Source: a virus
Virus record (IMG/VR): IMGVR_UViG_3300006104_000013
Location: 1 to 64,000 of that record
Length of the DNA stretch: 64,000 nucleotides
Strand: one strand, 5' to 3'
Part shown: in pieces, positions 47,401 through 58,400 of the stretch
Layout: every line of letters begins with the position of its first letter
Numbering within the stretch: the first letter of the stretch is position 1
The notes under the pieces: model-generated
What the model saw: only the letters and a program-made list of their open reading frames with translations
Database searches by the model: none
What the model was told of the DNA's origin: nothing
Position numbers and translations under genes: made by a program

Positions 47401-49439
47401 CGGCAGGTCTTCAGAATGCCGGAGTCAAAGACGGCGACTCTCCGATGGTCCAAAATTACATGGACCAGTATAAGCAGATGCCGCTGAACCAGCTTTTGCA
47501 GATGGCCCAGCGCGTTCCCGCCGGGTCGGCGCAAGGGGCAATGATCCAGCAAGCTATTCTGATGCAGAAAATGAGGCCACAGCAGGCCCCGCAACCAGTT
47601 CAGCCCGGCCTTGCCGCAGCCATGGGGCCGCAAGCGCAGCAGCTCCGCACTGGTGGCCGCGCTGGATTCGCTCCGGGTGGACTGACAAAGCTTCCGTCGA
47701 GTGACGCCGTAGCTGATCTTGGAACTTTGCCGACGAGCGATCTGGTCGCTAATGGGCAACAGGATCAGACTGTTCAACCGTCGCCGCAGCCATTTGTGCC
47801 AGCAACCGCCGATATGGCCGCCGGGTTATCCCGTCCGACTGTTGATTCCACAGAAAAAGCCGCCAAAGCCGCTCTTGTTGACCCTCGTGTCAACAAGGAA
47901 AAGGCTATTGCAACTGGAATTGCCCTAGGTTCTGCGAAGGAAGCTCAAGCTGAACAAGACGCCAAAGCGCCCTTGACGCCGAAGCCGTCAGCCCCGGTAA
48001 ATCCAAATCAAACGGTATGGGATGCTCTCGGCCTTCCGAAGATCGGGACTGACGAACCGGAGAGCACTGCGAGCAAGGCGATGGCTAATCCCCCTGTGCA
48101 GCCGCCATCCCCTCCTGCTAAATCTGGTCTTGGAGCGCCGCAGCAAACGTCGGCGGAATATGACCCCATGGCTGAAGACCGGGCGCGCGGGGTATATAAG
48201 ATGCAAGATCCGGCCATCGATCGTATTGGGCATTTCCTGAAGGATTCATTGGGGCGCATTTATGGCGTTCCTGGTGCATCACCAGAATCTTCACCGACTC
48301 CGAGCCAGAAGGCATTGGCGCAAACAGCCCCAGTGCCTGCATCGACTGCTCCTGCGCCTAAAGCAGATTCACAACCGGCCCCAGCACCTCAACCTGGGCT
48401 CGGCCAAAAGGTTGACCCGACTCATTTGACGTTGGCGAATGGCCCAGCTTCGGCTACGGCCAAGAAAGATGTCTCTGGACTTAAGAAAGCTTCGCCGCAA
48501 GAAGTGGCAAAAGTGAACGCTGTCGATGCCGACAAGGTAAAGGTGGAGTCATCTCCGACCACATCGACGTCAACGCCGCCGCCGATCCATCCGCTTGACT
48601 ATACACCCGACAACCACACCGTTAACGCTAAGGACATGTACGACAAGTATGGATCAAACGATCCTTTGTGGAGCGGGTTGCTGTCAGCCGCCGCCGCGAT
48701 GGCCAACACCCATGGCGGAAGCCTACCTGCTGCAATTGGCCAGGGGGCTGTCTCCGGACTGGGTGCGTACAATAACCAGATGGCGGCCTATGCCCAGCAG
48801 GCCAAGGATGCGAACGACGCGACGGATAAGAAGAACCAAACCGCGTTGCGCGTGGCTGAAGCCAACCAAAAAACAGATATCGATAATACGACCGCAGCCC
48901 AACAGCAGCAGCGGATCGATATCGAAAAGGCAACACAAATCGAAACGGCGAAGAAGAACGCCGCCGAAATGAACAAACCTCAGATCGTCAATGTTGGGCA
49001 AGGTCTCGCCTTGGTAGTTCATCCAGATGGAACGTCTCAGACAGTGCGAGCTCAAGGATACGATACCAGCTTGGATAAAAGTGGAGGCAAAGATGCAACA
49101 ACAGCCCTGATTACGACGGCGAACTACCTGAAGGCAGCCGATCAGAACTCAGGAAAGCCAATGAAATCAGACGATGAATATCTCCAGAGAGCCGCCATTC
49201 TCCAAGGGCATAAGCAGCCAGCTCCAGGCATGACGCTTGCTCAGGCGAACACGGCCGCTCAGAAGGAAATTGATTCCGGTCTCGCGGTTAGCCCCGATGG
49301 AAAAGCTTTAAAAGGAGCTGATAGACTCGCGTGGAAAAAGAACAGAGTCGCTGAATTGACCGCATCGTCCTCGCCAGTTTCAACTCCGTCTGGTACAAAC
49401 CAACCGACAAAGACCATCAGCTTCAGCGATTGGAAATAG
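44406..49439 (+). CDS. Large virion protein with GGRxGLAxGG repeats, 1,677 aa
   Basis: Front: GKGGGSGGGTNTVSQSAPPT, then Gln/Ala-rich helices (QQFANQNAQQDQQLLGSTIQ, GAFGGDREAIARAALAGQQQ) as in phage internal or tail-injection proteins. Four copies of GGRxGLAxGG-like motif occur (near nucleotides 45510, 46030, 46560, 47650), also frequent in environmental phage proteins. A Pro/Ala-rich middle and a C-terminal half with GLLSAAAAMANTHGGSLPAA and charged coiled coil (QQRIDIEKATQIETAKKNAA) follow. Likely ejected with the DNA or part of the internal core. Two bases separate it from the polyvalent gene. Confidence 0.65.
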   Translation: MGKGGGSGGGTNTVSQSAPPTAVLNAYQSINNQAQAQASAPLNQYAGATIAGFTPQQMQGYQTTQQDQGVQNPYINAAAQLYGDVGNQINVPQFSGYQVGQYMSPYTQSVVNATGQQFANQNAQQDQQLLGSTIQQGAFGGDREAIARAALAGQQQVSQAPTIAGLYNTGYGQALNEFNNQQNVNVNAQTTGDWLASNAAAGLSGLGSAAANGLSTQAGAQTAAGAQQQQLSQEQLNVPYQNFEQAQAFPYQQIGWNSNIAESMGAGSGGTSTTSQPGASLGATIGASAIGLGGIAGATGGFGNGGWLYDNGSSAGGLLNSAGSSIGQGLSNIGLAKGGGIKEYHGFGGMAASGIPGTGNGDTSGFLADGGRVGLAGGGTMMAGMTGLGNMKQYGTSMSTSTGPGPSAGVQLQKAAGDIGSIRNAYGLANSIYQGAISNQLGLDAAGNAVGAGSAWTGSTAGLGGANIGEGVGQLSSGFTNIGSFGGSASGVGTAAEAAGTAAETAGTAAEAGTAASSMAGGAGTVSEGLGEFIPLIFAKDGGRIGLAGGGLPTTQGTTEDGVPQGGTDAISPFIPNNSNPFTIVGKSAYAPHVGGHGVGIPAPPAPTHQDPIKQAVEMASSLGKAIGSQKNTGDGKPTPGTPWSGSTASLTGQNTGDGVAPGYGSPMGAPGQSQFTSPDQPAQGVSQNAAPANMSNGFTGPSTLPAIPGVSQTYKEGGRVGLANGGSNAGVSQGWNAGQAQGVQTHAPVQQQYSGYHPSMGFGGWGMPQSQRGYQMPQGYMGYQAPAVGASPWLSGSLVNQRGIAIPQLETGGYGPQGQNLYGYAAPSRANLNSSMMQNYAAPNTGTLPYYSTSYGVLTPASIHNGVSQYAYSAPTTTLVGKGQNAIPQQPMNATPFGAPDGSTVGQISQADIFRAELNGTSGNANPLVYQNGNPIGWLNGSNYQKGNPGLQADTSQSSSPGGKLSTGGAVTPYEKIRKNRDTGGSTNAEPTPEQQVTAGLQNAGVKDGDSPMVQNYMDQYKQMPLNQLLQMAQRVPAGSAQGAMIQQAILMQKMRPQQAPQPVQPGLAAAMGPQAQQLRTGGRAGFAPGGLTKLPSSDAVADLGTLPTSDLVANGQQDQTVQPSPQPFVPATADMAAGLSRPTVDSTEKAAKAALVDPRVNKEKAIATGIALGSAKEAQAEQDAKAPLTPKPSAPVNPNQTVWDALGLPKIGTDEPESTASKAMANPPVQPPSPPAKSGLGAPQQTSAEYDPMAEDRARGVYKMQDPAIDRIGHFLKDSLGRIYGVPGASPESSPTPSQKALAQTAPVPASTAPAPKADSQPAPAPQPGLGQKVDPTHLTLANGPASATAKKDVSGLKKASPQEVAKVNAVDADKVKVESSPTTSTSTPPPIHPLDYTPDNHTVNAKDMYDKYGSNDPLWSGLLSAAAAMANTHGGSLPAAIGQGAVSGLGAYNNQMAAYAQQAKDANDATDKKNQTALRVAEANQKTDIDNTTAAQQQQRIDIEKATQIETAKKNAAEMNKPQIVNVGQGLALVVHPDGTSQTVRAQGYDTSLDKSGGKDATTALITTANYLKAADQNSGKPMKSDDEYLQRAAILQGHKQPAPGMTLAQANTAAQKEIDSGLAVSPDGKALKGADRLAWKKNRVAELTASSSPVSTPSGTNQPTKTISFSDWK

Positions 49440-49441
49440 AC

Positions 49442-52400
49442 ATGGATGTCACAATGCCGGACGGTACTGTTGTTAACAACGTGCCTGATGATATGAGTAA
49501 ATCCGACTTTGTCGCTAAAGCTAAAGCAAATGGGGCATGGAATCCTTCCTGGGATGCCCCGCAGAAATCGCAGAATCCAGGCAGTGATGATCAGCCGGGA
49601 ATCCTCGAATCTGGCCTCAAAGGATTTGCCAAGGGCGTTATCGGATCGGCCAAGAGTCTGAAGACGACGGCTGTCGGTGACGCCCTGCATCCTGAGAATG
49701 ACGCCCCAGAGGGTGAGCCGGACTCTGTCGATAAGTTGATGGCCGATCCTAACTGGTGGCACCATGGCGCTGGCTGGGCGGCAAAGATCGGCGCTGGCCT
49801 CGGCGGCGTTGCTCCCGGCATGGGTGCAGCAGCACTTGCCTCCGCCCCGTTCGGCGGACCAGAAGACCCTCTCGGCGCGGCCGCTGGTACGGCGGCATGG
49901 GCCGGTGTTTCGGCTATGCAGGAATTGCCTGAAGCGTATCGGAGGAACCTCAAGAACGGGGATGACGCTGAAACGGCCTATAACAAGGCATGGAAGGACT
50001 CTGGGATCGCTGCGGCCACGGGCGCACTGATGAATATCGTTCCTGGCATGAAGGCATTTAAAGGCGCGGCAGATGCGACCGGAAAAATCTCTGCCGACGA
50101 AGCGGCAAAAGCCTATCTGAAAAATCTGGTGTTCCATACCTTTGGAACCGGCCCGGCCATGGGCGCGGCCCAAGACATTGCCCAAAGCGAGGTCGATACC
50201 GGAAAGGCCCCCGATGCCCAGGATCTGGCGCTGAATGCTGCTGTCATGGGTCTTACCGGCGGCGTTCAGGCGGCCATTCATCATGGTGTCGCCAAGGTGT
50301 TGCCTCAAAAAGCGGCAACAGAAGGGACCCCCAACAAGGAAGTCCCGCCACCTGCCACGACCGGTCACTATGTTGAACCGACTGTCACCGGTGGATTCCA
50401 GGTTTTTGGTCCGGACCAGCAGCCGGTTGCAAATGGATTGCACAAAACTGAAGACCTTGCAGCAGCCCATGCGAACAGCCTGAACGCGGCCGCCACAGAA
50501 CCGGCCAATACACCAGTCGATCAAGCGGCAGCAGTCCAGCGGCAGGGGGATCAACAGCTCGAAGGGGCTTTGGCGCAAGAGACGGGGGACGAGCTTCCTC
50601 CCGACGTGCCGCCTGCCGTCCCAAATGGGCCGTCCCTTTCCGGTCTGAACAAGCCGAAAGAACCAACCGCAACAGGTGGTGACGAACAACAAACCGTCAG
50701 CGAGCCCAATGCGACTCTCTTGCACCAGCAAAAGCAGTTGCAGGACGGACTCCGCCCAGCCCAGTATTTCCCGAACGAAACGACTCCTCTACCTCTTCCA
50801 GATGGCATGCAGGAAGTAAAGACGGATCGCGGTGTATTCCATATCAACCCGAAGCTGACATCAGAGGAAGAAGTCCATCAGAAAGCGGCGGAAGGTCGAA
50901 TCGGTGATCTGCTGAACCTCGGTCCCTACAATAAAGATGACATCAACAATCGTGTTGCCACCGGTGAGCAGCCGGTAGCCGTGACCGAACGTACGCCGGA
51001 TGGGACCGAAGTCCGTGCCGCGCATGGAACGGGTCAGACGGCAGCCGAGCAGGCAGCTTATTTTGAACAGACCAAAACCCCTGGAAACACGATTGCCGTA
51101 GAACATCCGCTTGAAACGGTTGCGAAGCGCATCGAAAACGCCCAGGCAGCCCCCCCTGCCGAAAGCGAGTCGCCTCAGACCCCCGCCGCCCCCTCGGTGG
51201 AGTCTGGGGCGACGCCCCCCATTGACGAAAAGACTCCGGGAACGCGCAAAAACCCGATCGACGTCAAGACGGCAGAAGATCTTCGCGCCGCAGAGGAAAA
51301 CATTGATCACGAGCCGACTCCGGCTCAGAAAACGGCGTCGAATTACGAGCACGGCCATATCCGCCTGCATGGACTCGATATTGGCCTAGAAAATGGTAAG
51401 GGCAGCAAGCGCACTGGCATCGGCGAAGATGGCCGCAAATGGACGGCGGCAATGAAGGCGGCCTATGGCTACGTCAAAGGGACCATCGGCAAGGACAAGG
51501 ACCATGTGGATGCTTTTATCGGCGACCATGTGGAGTCCGACAAGGCGTTCATCATCGATCAAAAGAACTTGGCCACCGGTGAATTCGACGAGCACAAGGT
51601 CGTCCTTGGCGCACGGGATGAAGCGGAGGCCCACAAAATCTATGATGGGAGCTTTTCGGACGAGGAAGGTCCAGCCCGGCGCATGGCCACGACCGAAGTT
51701 CCCATCCATGATCTGAAAGAGTGGCTGGCCAATAAGTCGAAAACTCAGGAAGAAGCCGCTCCGCACTTCGCAGAAAAGGCCGAGATCGAGGCCGCAAAGG
51801 AAAAACTGAAGGCGGCGATATCTCGACATCCGGCTTCGACGATCTTTAAAATTAAGGATGCGATCGCCGCTACAGGTCTCGATTCGGCGACAGCTCGATC
51901 CTTGCTGAAAGAGGTCGCCGAAGAGGCAGGACTGGAGAATAAAAGCGGGTCTTTCTTCACGTCAAAAGCCGGGGAAAAGTTGTCCGCCTTTTCCGCTGTT
52001 CCGAACCCACCGCGTCGTCTCAGCACTTGGATCAAATCCAAAGGCGGCATCAAAAATGAGGGGGAAGAGCTGACGAATGCCATTAGGCAGCGCCCAGGAC
52101 TTGTGAACAACAAGACTGGAATGACGCACGAAGATGCTGCTTTGGCGGCATGGCAGGCAGGATATTTCCCCGAACACGGCAGCCCCAAGGAAGACGGGAC
52201 TCCTCCAGATATTTCCGCCTTTCTCAAGCGCCTCGATGAAGACATCAGGGGAAATAAGCAGTTTTCCGAGCATGACACGGAAGAGCTTGAAGCGTTTAAC
52301 GATGCAATCTCCCGCAACGAGGAAATCTCAAAGCTTGCCGACGAGCATGATATTCCAACTAGCGGGTTAACACAGGCGGAGTTTTATGATAAGCTCCGTG

Positions 52401-55400
52401 AATCAATGTCGTTGCGGGATATGGCTCGTCTCCAAAAGGAACAAGAGGATTCGCATCTGGCGGCGATGGCCGAGGCTGAAGCTAGGCAGAAAGAATGGAT
52501 GGATCAACGGGGTGAAGCCTGGGAGCCCGATTGGGAGCCGAAGGGGCGACCCCGGACACTGAAGGATTTACAAGATGAGTATGAGCGAGAGGAGCTTGCT
52601 AGAAGGGCGTCTGAAGGCGAAGGCTCTCCTGACGCATCCGAGTCCGGAAGTTCGGACGCAAGCGAAGAAGGCGCTGGATCACGCGAACGTAGCTCTGGGG
52701 ATCAGGGCGGCAATGAAGACCTCCGAAACAAAAGCATCGGAGACGCCATCGGATTAACGTCTGAAGCGATTGCAGCAGCGGATAAAGCCGCCAAAGCAGA
52801 GGCAGACAAGGCATCAAAACTAGAGCAGCACAAGCTGGAGAAATCCCAGTCTAAACTGCGGAAGAGTGGGCAAAAGAGCGCAGAGTCGCAGAAGGACGGG
52901 TTGTTTGCAAAGGCTGCTGAAGGCGACCAAGGGGACCTCTTAAGCCAGCCGAAGCCAAAAGCGGAATGGGGAAGTGCCAATAAGCTCGTTTCTACAGAAC
53001 GTGCAGAAGCGATCCGAGAGGCTCTCCGAGCAAAGATGCGGTCCCAGATCAGCTCAGGTCTTGACCCAGAGACGATCATGCTTGGAACCGAACTTGCCGT
53101 CTATCATATCGAAGCCGGGGCTCGGTCATTTGCTGATTTTGCAGGACGGATGATCGCCGACTTAGGAGACAAGATCCGTCCGTTCTTAAAGATGTGGTAT
53201 AACGCTGCGCGGGATTATCCCGGCATGGATGACACAGGAATGACCCCCTATGAGGAGGTCAGGAAGTTTGATCATAATGGAGAGTTCAATGTACCAGACC
53301 TATCCGGAGATTTGGAACGAGATAGCGGAAACGCAGAAATTGGCGACTCCGTGGGCAAACCGGATGTTCAATCTAAAGGGGATAGAGCAACACAAGGCTC
53401 TGGACGCGGAGACGAACGAGCTGAAGAAGGAAGGGTACGGCCTGACAGTGATATCGGCATTTCACCAGATGGCACCGCTTCTGTGGGAGAGGGTGGCGAT
53501 AGCGAAGTTCAAGCAGAAGCATCCGGGGCTCGACAACGCGCTGCCGAACGTGGAGGACAGCCAGGAGGCTACGATGTTGGCGAGCATGGACCGGCCATTA
53601 TCCACATTGGAGCAGAGTCAGTTGGTAAAACTGCTGGAGACTCCCCGGAATTAGCCAAAAAGGAAGCGGCACAGGCCAAGGCCAATAAGCTTGAGGTAAA
53701 GCCAGGACTGAACAATATCAGGGAAACCCTCCCGTACCTGCTGCCTGGGCAACATGACGACATCCACAAGGCCGAACAGCGTTTCGCTAAACCAGACGGC
53801 CACGGTATGTTGTTCTCTAATGGCACCGGGACAGGTAAGACCTTTACTGGCGGTGGCATCATTGCTCGTTTCGTCCGTCAAGGAAAAGGCGACATCCTGA
53901 TTGTCGCCCCGTCGCAAGGCATTGTGGCTGATTGGCAAAAAGCCCTGGCGAAAATTGGCATTGAATCCTCCGTTCTTGAATCGACGACAACCGCTGGGAA
54001 AGGTGTTGTTCTGGCGACGTATGCCAATCTTGGGGAAAACCGTCATTTGGCCGATCGCAACTGGCATTTAGTTGTTGCTGATGAGTCCCAGAAATTGATG
54101 GCCAATGAAAACGGGGAGCCAACGGGAGCCCTAAATCATTTTCGTGCGATCACAAATCATCCAGATGGCCTTTCTACCAAGGCCAATATGCAATTGCGCG
54201 ACTTGAATGACCGTCTTGACGAAGTGACTGCAATAGCGCAGGGAAAGAAGCCACCGACTCCGGAAATGTCGCGGGAAAAAGCTTCCGAGCTAAGTTCTGA
54301 GTTGAATAGAGAACTTAACAAAAAACGTAACGACCTCATTGATAAGTTCAGCCAAGAACCGCGATCTAAAGCTGTCTTCCTTTCTGCCACGCCACTCCCT
54401 TACGTAAAAGCTATTGATTACGCAAATGGATACCTGTTCCACTATCCAAAGGTGGAAAAGACCGGAGCCTACAATCAGGCCGACGGACGAGGCCAGTTTC
54501 TGATGGAGAACTTCGGCTATCGGATGCGCACCGGAAAGTTGACCGAACCCGATTCCAATGTCGATTCAGGGATCATGGAACGCGCCTTCCATGAGAAGCT
54601 CAAACGCGAAGGGTCTCTCTCCACCCGCCGTTTGGACGTCGATGCGGATTACGATCGCAAATTCGTCCTCGTGAATGATGCCGTAGGCCATAAAATTGAC
54701 TCTTTGATGGAATTCCTACGGGAAGCCGATAACGGCAAGTTTAGGCATATCGCCGAGATCGTGAATGAGAACTTCGACTATCTGAGCAGAATGCGGCTGC
54801 TTGAGGCGATCAAAGCCAATCATTTCGTGCCAATCATAAAAAAACATATCGAGATGGGGCGCAAGGTCGTCGTCTTCCATGATTATAATGAGGGCGGCGG
54901 TATGAATCCGTTCGACCTATCGAATGTGCCTAATGCGGAAGTTCCGCTGCGGGTCAACGGTAAGGACGAAATGGTGAATTTGCAGGATTTGGCCAGAGAG
55001 TTCCATGATCGGAATCCGGAAGCCAAGAAGATGGACTTCTCGCAGTTTAAGGCTCCTATCGAGACAATGCGGGACGCATTTCCTGCTGCCCTCTTTTATA
55101 ACGGCAATGTCCCTGAAAAGGCCCGCGCTCAAGCTAAGATGTTGTTCAATCAAGATGGCAGCGGCCGAGACATCATCGTTGTCAATTCTGCCGCCGGTGA
55201 AGCCGGAATCAGCCTGCATGACACCACGGGCGCACATCAGCGTGTTCTGATCAATCTGGGGATGCCGATTAAGCCGACCACGGCCATTCAGGAAGAAGGC
55301 CGGATCTATCGCACCGGGCAGGTGACGGACGCTCTCTTCCGCTACGGAAACACTGGCACCAATTGGGAGCGGTGGACCTTTGCTGGGAAGATCGCCGACC

Positions 55401-58400
55401 GGGCCGGAACCGCTGAGAACCTTGCCATGGGGAATGAGGCGCGGGCACTCAAAGAGGCATTTATCAATGCTTTCAATGATTCGGACGAATACTCCCCATC
55501 AAAGGACGAGGGGAAAGGCGGGAAGGAGTCCGATCGATCTGGTGCGGCAGAAATGTCGGAGTTTGATCGGGCAAAATCCTATTACTGGGCGCAACAGAAG
55601 AAGACCGGGCGTCGTGACCAGCGTGAAGGCATCGACTATTTCCCGACTCCAGAACCGATCGGCCAGAAGATGGTTGAATGGGCGGACATCAAACCTGGAG
55701 ACAAAGTTCTGGAGCCGTCGGCCGGACATGGCGCTATTGCACGGTGGTTCCCTGAACACTCAGATCGGACTCTAATCGAGCCATCAGGGGAGCTCGCCAG
55801 CCGAGCGGCATTAGCCAGTCCAGGGGCCAAGGTTCTCGACCATAACTTCGAGGACCTCCATAAAGTCAATAAATACGACGCTATCGTGATGAACCCACCC
55901 TTTGGACAAGGCGGGAAAACGGCCATCGACCACTTGGCCTTGGCGGCGTCTCATATTCGAGAAGGCGGCCGCATTGTCGCCCTGCTGCCTGATGGTCCAG
56001 CCGCGAACAAGCGTTTGGCAGACTTCTTGGTCGAGCACAATTACCTCCATGACGTTGGCGTGATCAAGCTGCCGGAGTCCGTTTTTGAAAAGGCGGGGAC
56101 GGCGGTAAGAACCCATGTCGTCGTCCTTGAAAAGCACAGCGATCATAACTCTATGGCTGATGGTCCTGGTAAATTTGAAGGGTCCGCAATCCATACTGAC
56201 AAGAGCAACGCGAAAGATATCAAAGAACTATTTGACCGGATCGAGCATGTTTCGCTGCCGGGGCGAATCGAACCAACGGTCAAAGAAGTTGAATCTGTAC
56301 CTGACGCTAAAGGCAACATCAGCGCGGGAGGCCACGACTATGTCCTATCGACCGCGCAAAATGGCGATTTCCTGGTCAAGCCGAAGAAGTATTTGGCCGA
56401 TGACTATCACCGGATCAATGCTTTGGCCAAAGAAAACAATGGCGGATATGGCAAAGACGATAAATCATTCCGCTTCAAAACCGAGTCGGATCGGTCGGAA
56501 TTCTTAAAGGCGCTCGCCAGCGGGGCCGAGCCCAAGCCATCGCAGACTGCTGGGTTTGGGGTCGATTTTGAGAAGGCCCAGGCCGTCCACTCGAAGACAG
56601 GTAAGGATCTCTTTGTAGCCATCCCGCAGAGTCGGGTTGAAACCGATAAGTTTCACCAGATGAATGCGCTGGCCAAGCAATTTGATGGGGCCTATTCGGC
56701 GTGGAAAGGGAAGGGGGCTGTTCCTGGGTTCCAGTTTCCTTCCGAGGCAGCGCGCGAAGCTTTCATCAATGCGGCGACCGAGGAAAAAATCGGACCTCGT
56801 GGCGCCGCCGATAATGACGAGATGCCGGATATCACCCCTCACCAAGAAGCGCGAGGCGAAGTCCTCAAACGTGGGGAATCCGACGGAAACGAGCACAACG
56901 CCTTCGTCGATCGAGAGGGCAAGATCATCTATGAGACCAGCGGAAAAAATGATTCTGTCGAATTCTCCAACGCAATACTAAAAAGGCTGATGGACCAAAA
57001 AGAATCCATAACTATCCACCATAACCATCCTTCAAATAGACCGTTAAGTCAGCAAGATTTTCTTCTCTTAAGCTATCCTGGTATTGACCATGTTGTTGCG
57101 CATGGTGACGGGGTAATGAGTTCAGCTACATTGACGGAACTTGGCCGGTCGATTGTCGGAACTGGAGCATCATCCCATGCTGACTGGGAGAAAATAGTTC
57201 GTAAAGTTAAGCGCGATGTCGATGAATCGCTGTTTAGCGCTTACGAAGCCGGAGAAATTGGTTCTGTCCCCACTATGTCTGAACAAAGAATGGCATTGGG
57301 GCAAGCTCTGCATCAGTCTGGGCTCATTGAATACCACTCAACTCATGATGTTGCGCGTGGAGAGCCTGCTTTTAATTATGCTGTTGATAGCGGTGTTACT
57401 GGTGCCATATCTTCAGTAAAGCGTTTGAAAAAACCAACAGCGGAGATGGAAGATGATCGGTTGCATAGATCCACCTGGACTGGAAGCGTCGATGACGGAA
57501 TTGCAGACCTTCCGTCGAAAACTGAAAAAAATGGATCAGACGGACAGGGCGGTAAAAGTGGCTTTGGAGGACATCGATTTGACGATCAAGCGCAAAGTCA
57601 GATCGATCAAGATCGAAGCGCAACGGGGAGCTTAAATGGACTTGCCGGGGGCAGCGAGCCCGTGGAAAAGCCTGACGGGCAAAAAGGAGGACCAAACCCT
57701 CGTGGGACATCTGATAGCGACGAGCTGACGGAGACCCAGAGAACCAACCGTCAGCAGGTGGCGCAAAAGATCAAAGAAGGGGTTGAAGAACACAAGGAGT
57801 CGGCAAAGACCCTGTGGAAAGCGATCCAAATGATTTGTGCCCCAATGGCCACCGGAACCGATAAGGGCAAGGTGATTGCCAAGCAGTTCGCCAATAGCAT
57901 TCGTGACGGTCTATATCGCATGAATCAGACGATCGATATGCTGGCCAAGGGGTTCTCCCCGGAGCAGCTCGGAAATATGTGGCGGGCGCTCGACGATACC
58001 TGTGTCCGCCATTCCATGGAAGAACGCGACTTCATCGCCGAAAACATCAATCGCATCCAGGCCAAAATGGCTGAAAAGTGGATCGAACGAGGAATGCCGG
58101 AAGATGAGGCCATGGAAAAAGTATTTCCGGCAGCCATGGAAGCCGCCAAGATTGAAGCCCGTGGAGAGCTGGAGAAACGTGAAAAGGCAATGGCCGAAGA
58201 GAAGTTCGGGATCTTCTCCCTCCCGGATGATCAGCGCGACATCGTCATGGACCTCTCCAAGCAGGCCGACCAGCTTTGGAAAGAAGCTCTGAACGCCAAC
58301 CTTGTGTCCGGCCAAGGCTTGCCTCGCTGGACTCCGCGCATGCTGGCCATGGTCTCGGATGAAGGACATTTTGAGCCGATCCAAGGCGACCCAGCCAAAC

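Noticed and set aside
49259-50731. 490-codon antisense ORF under the polyvalent gene
   Set aside because: No ribosome-binding site and composition of a shadow frame; the sense frame is clearly coding.
55380-55775. 131-codon +1-frame ORF in the helicase-methyltransferase part
   Set aside because: Unlike the three accepted overprinted ORFs, it lies over conserved domain sequence and its product is Arg/Ser/Pro-rich, a plain shadow.
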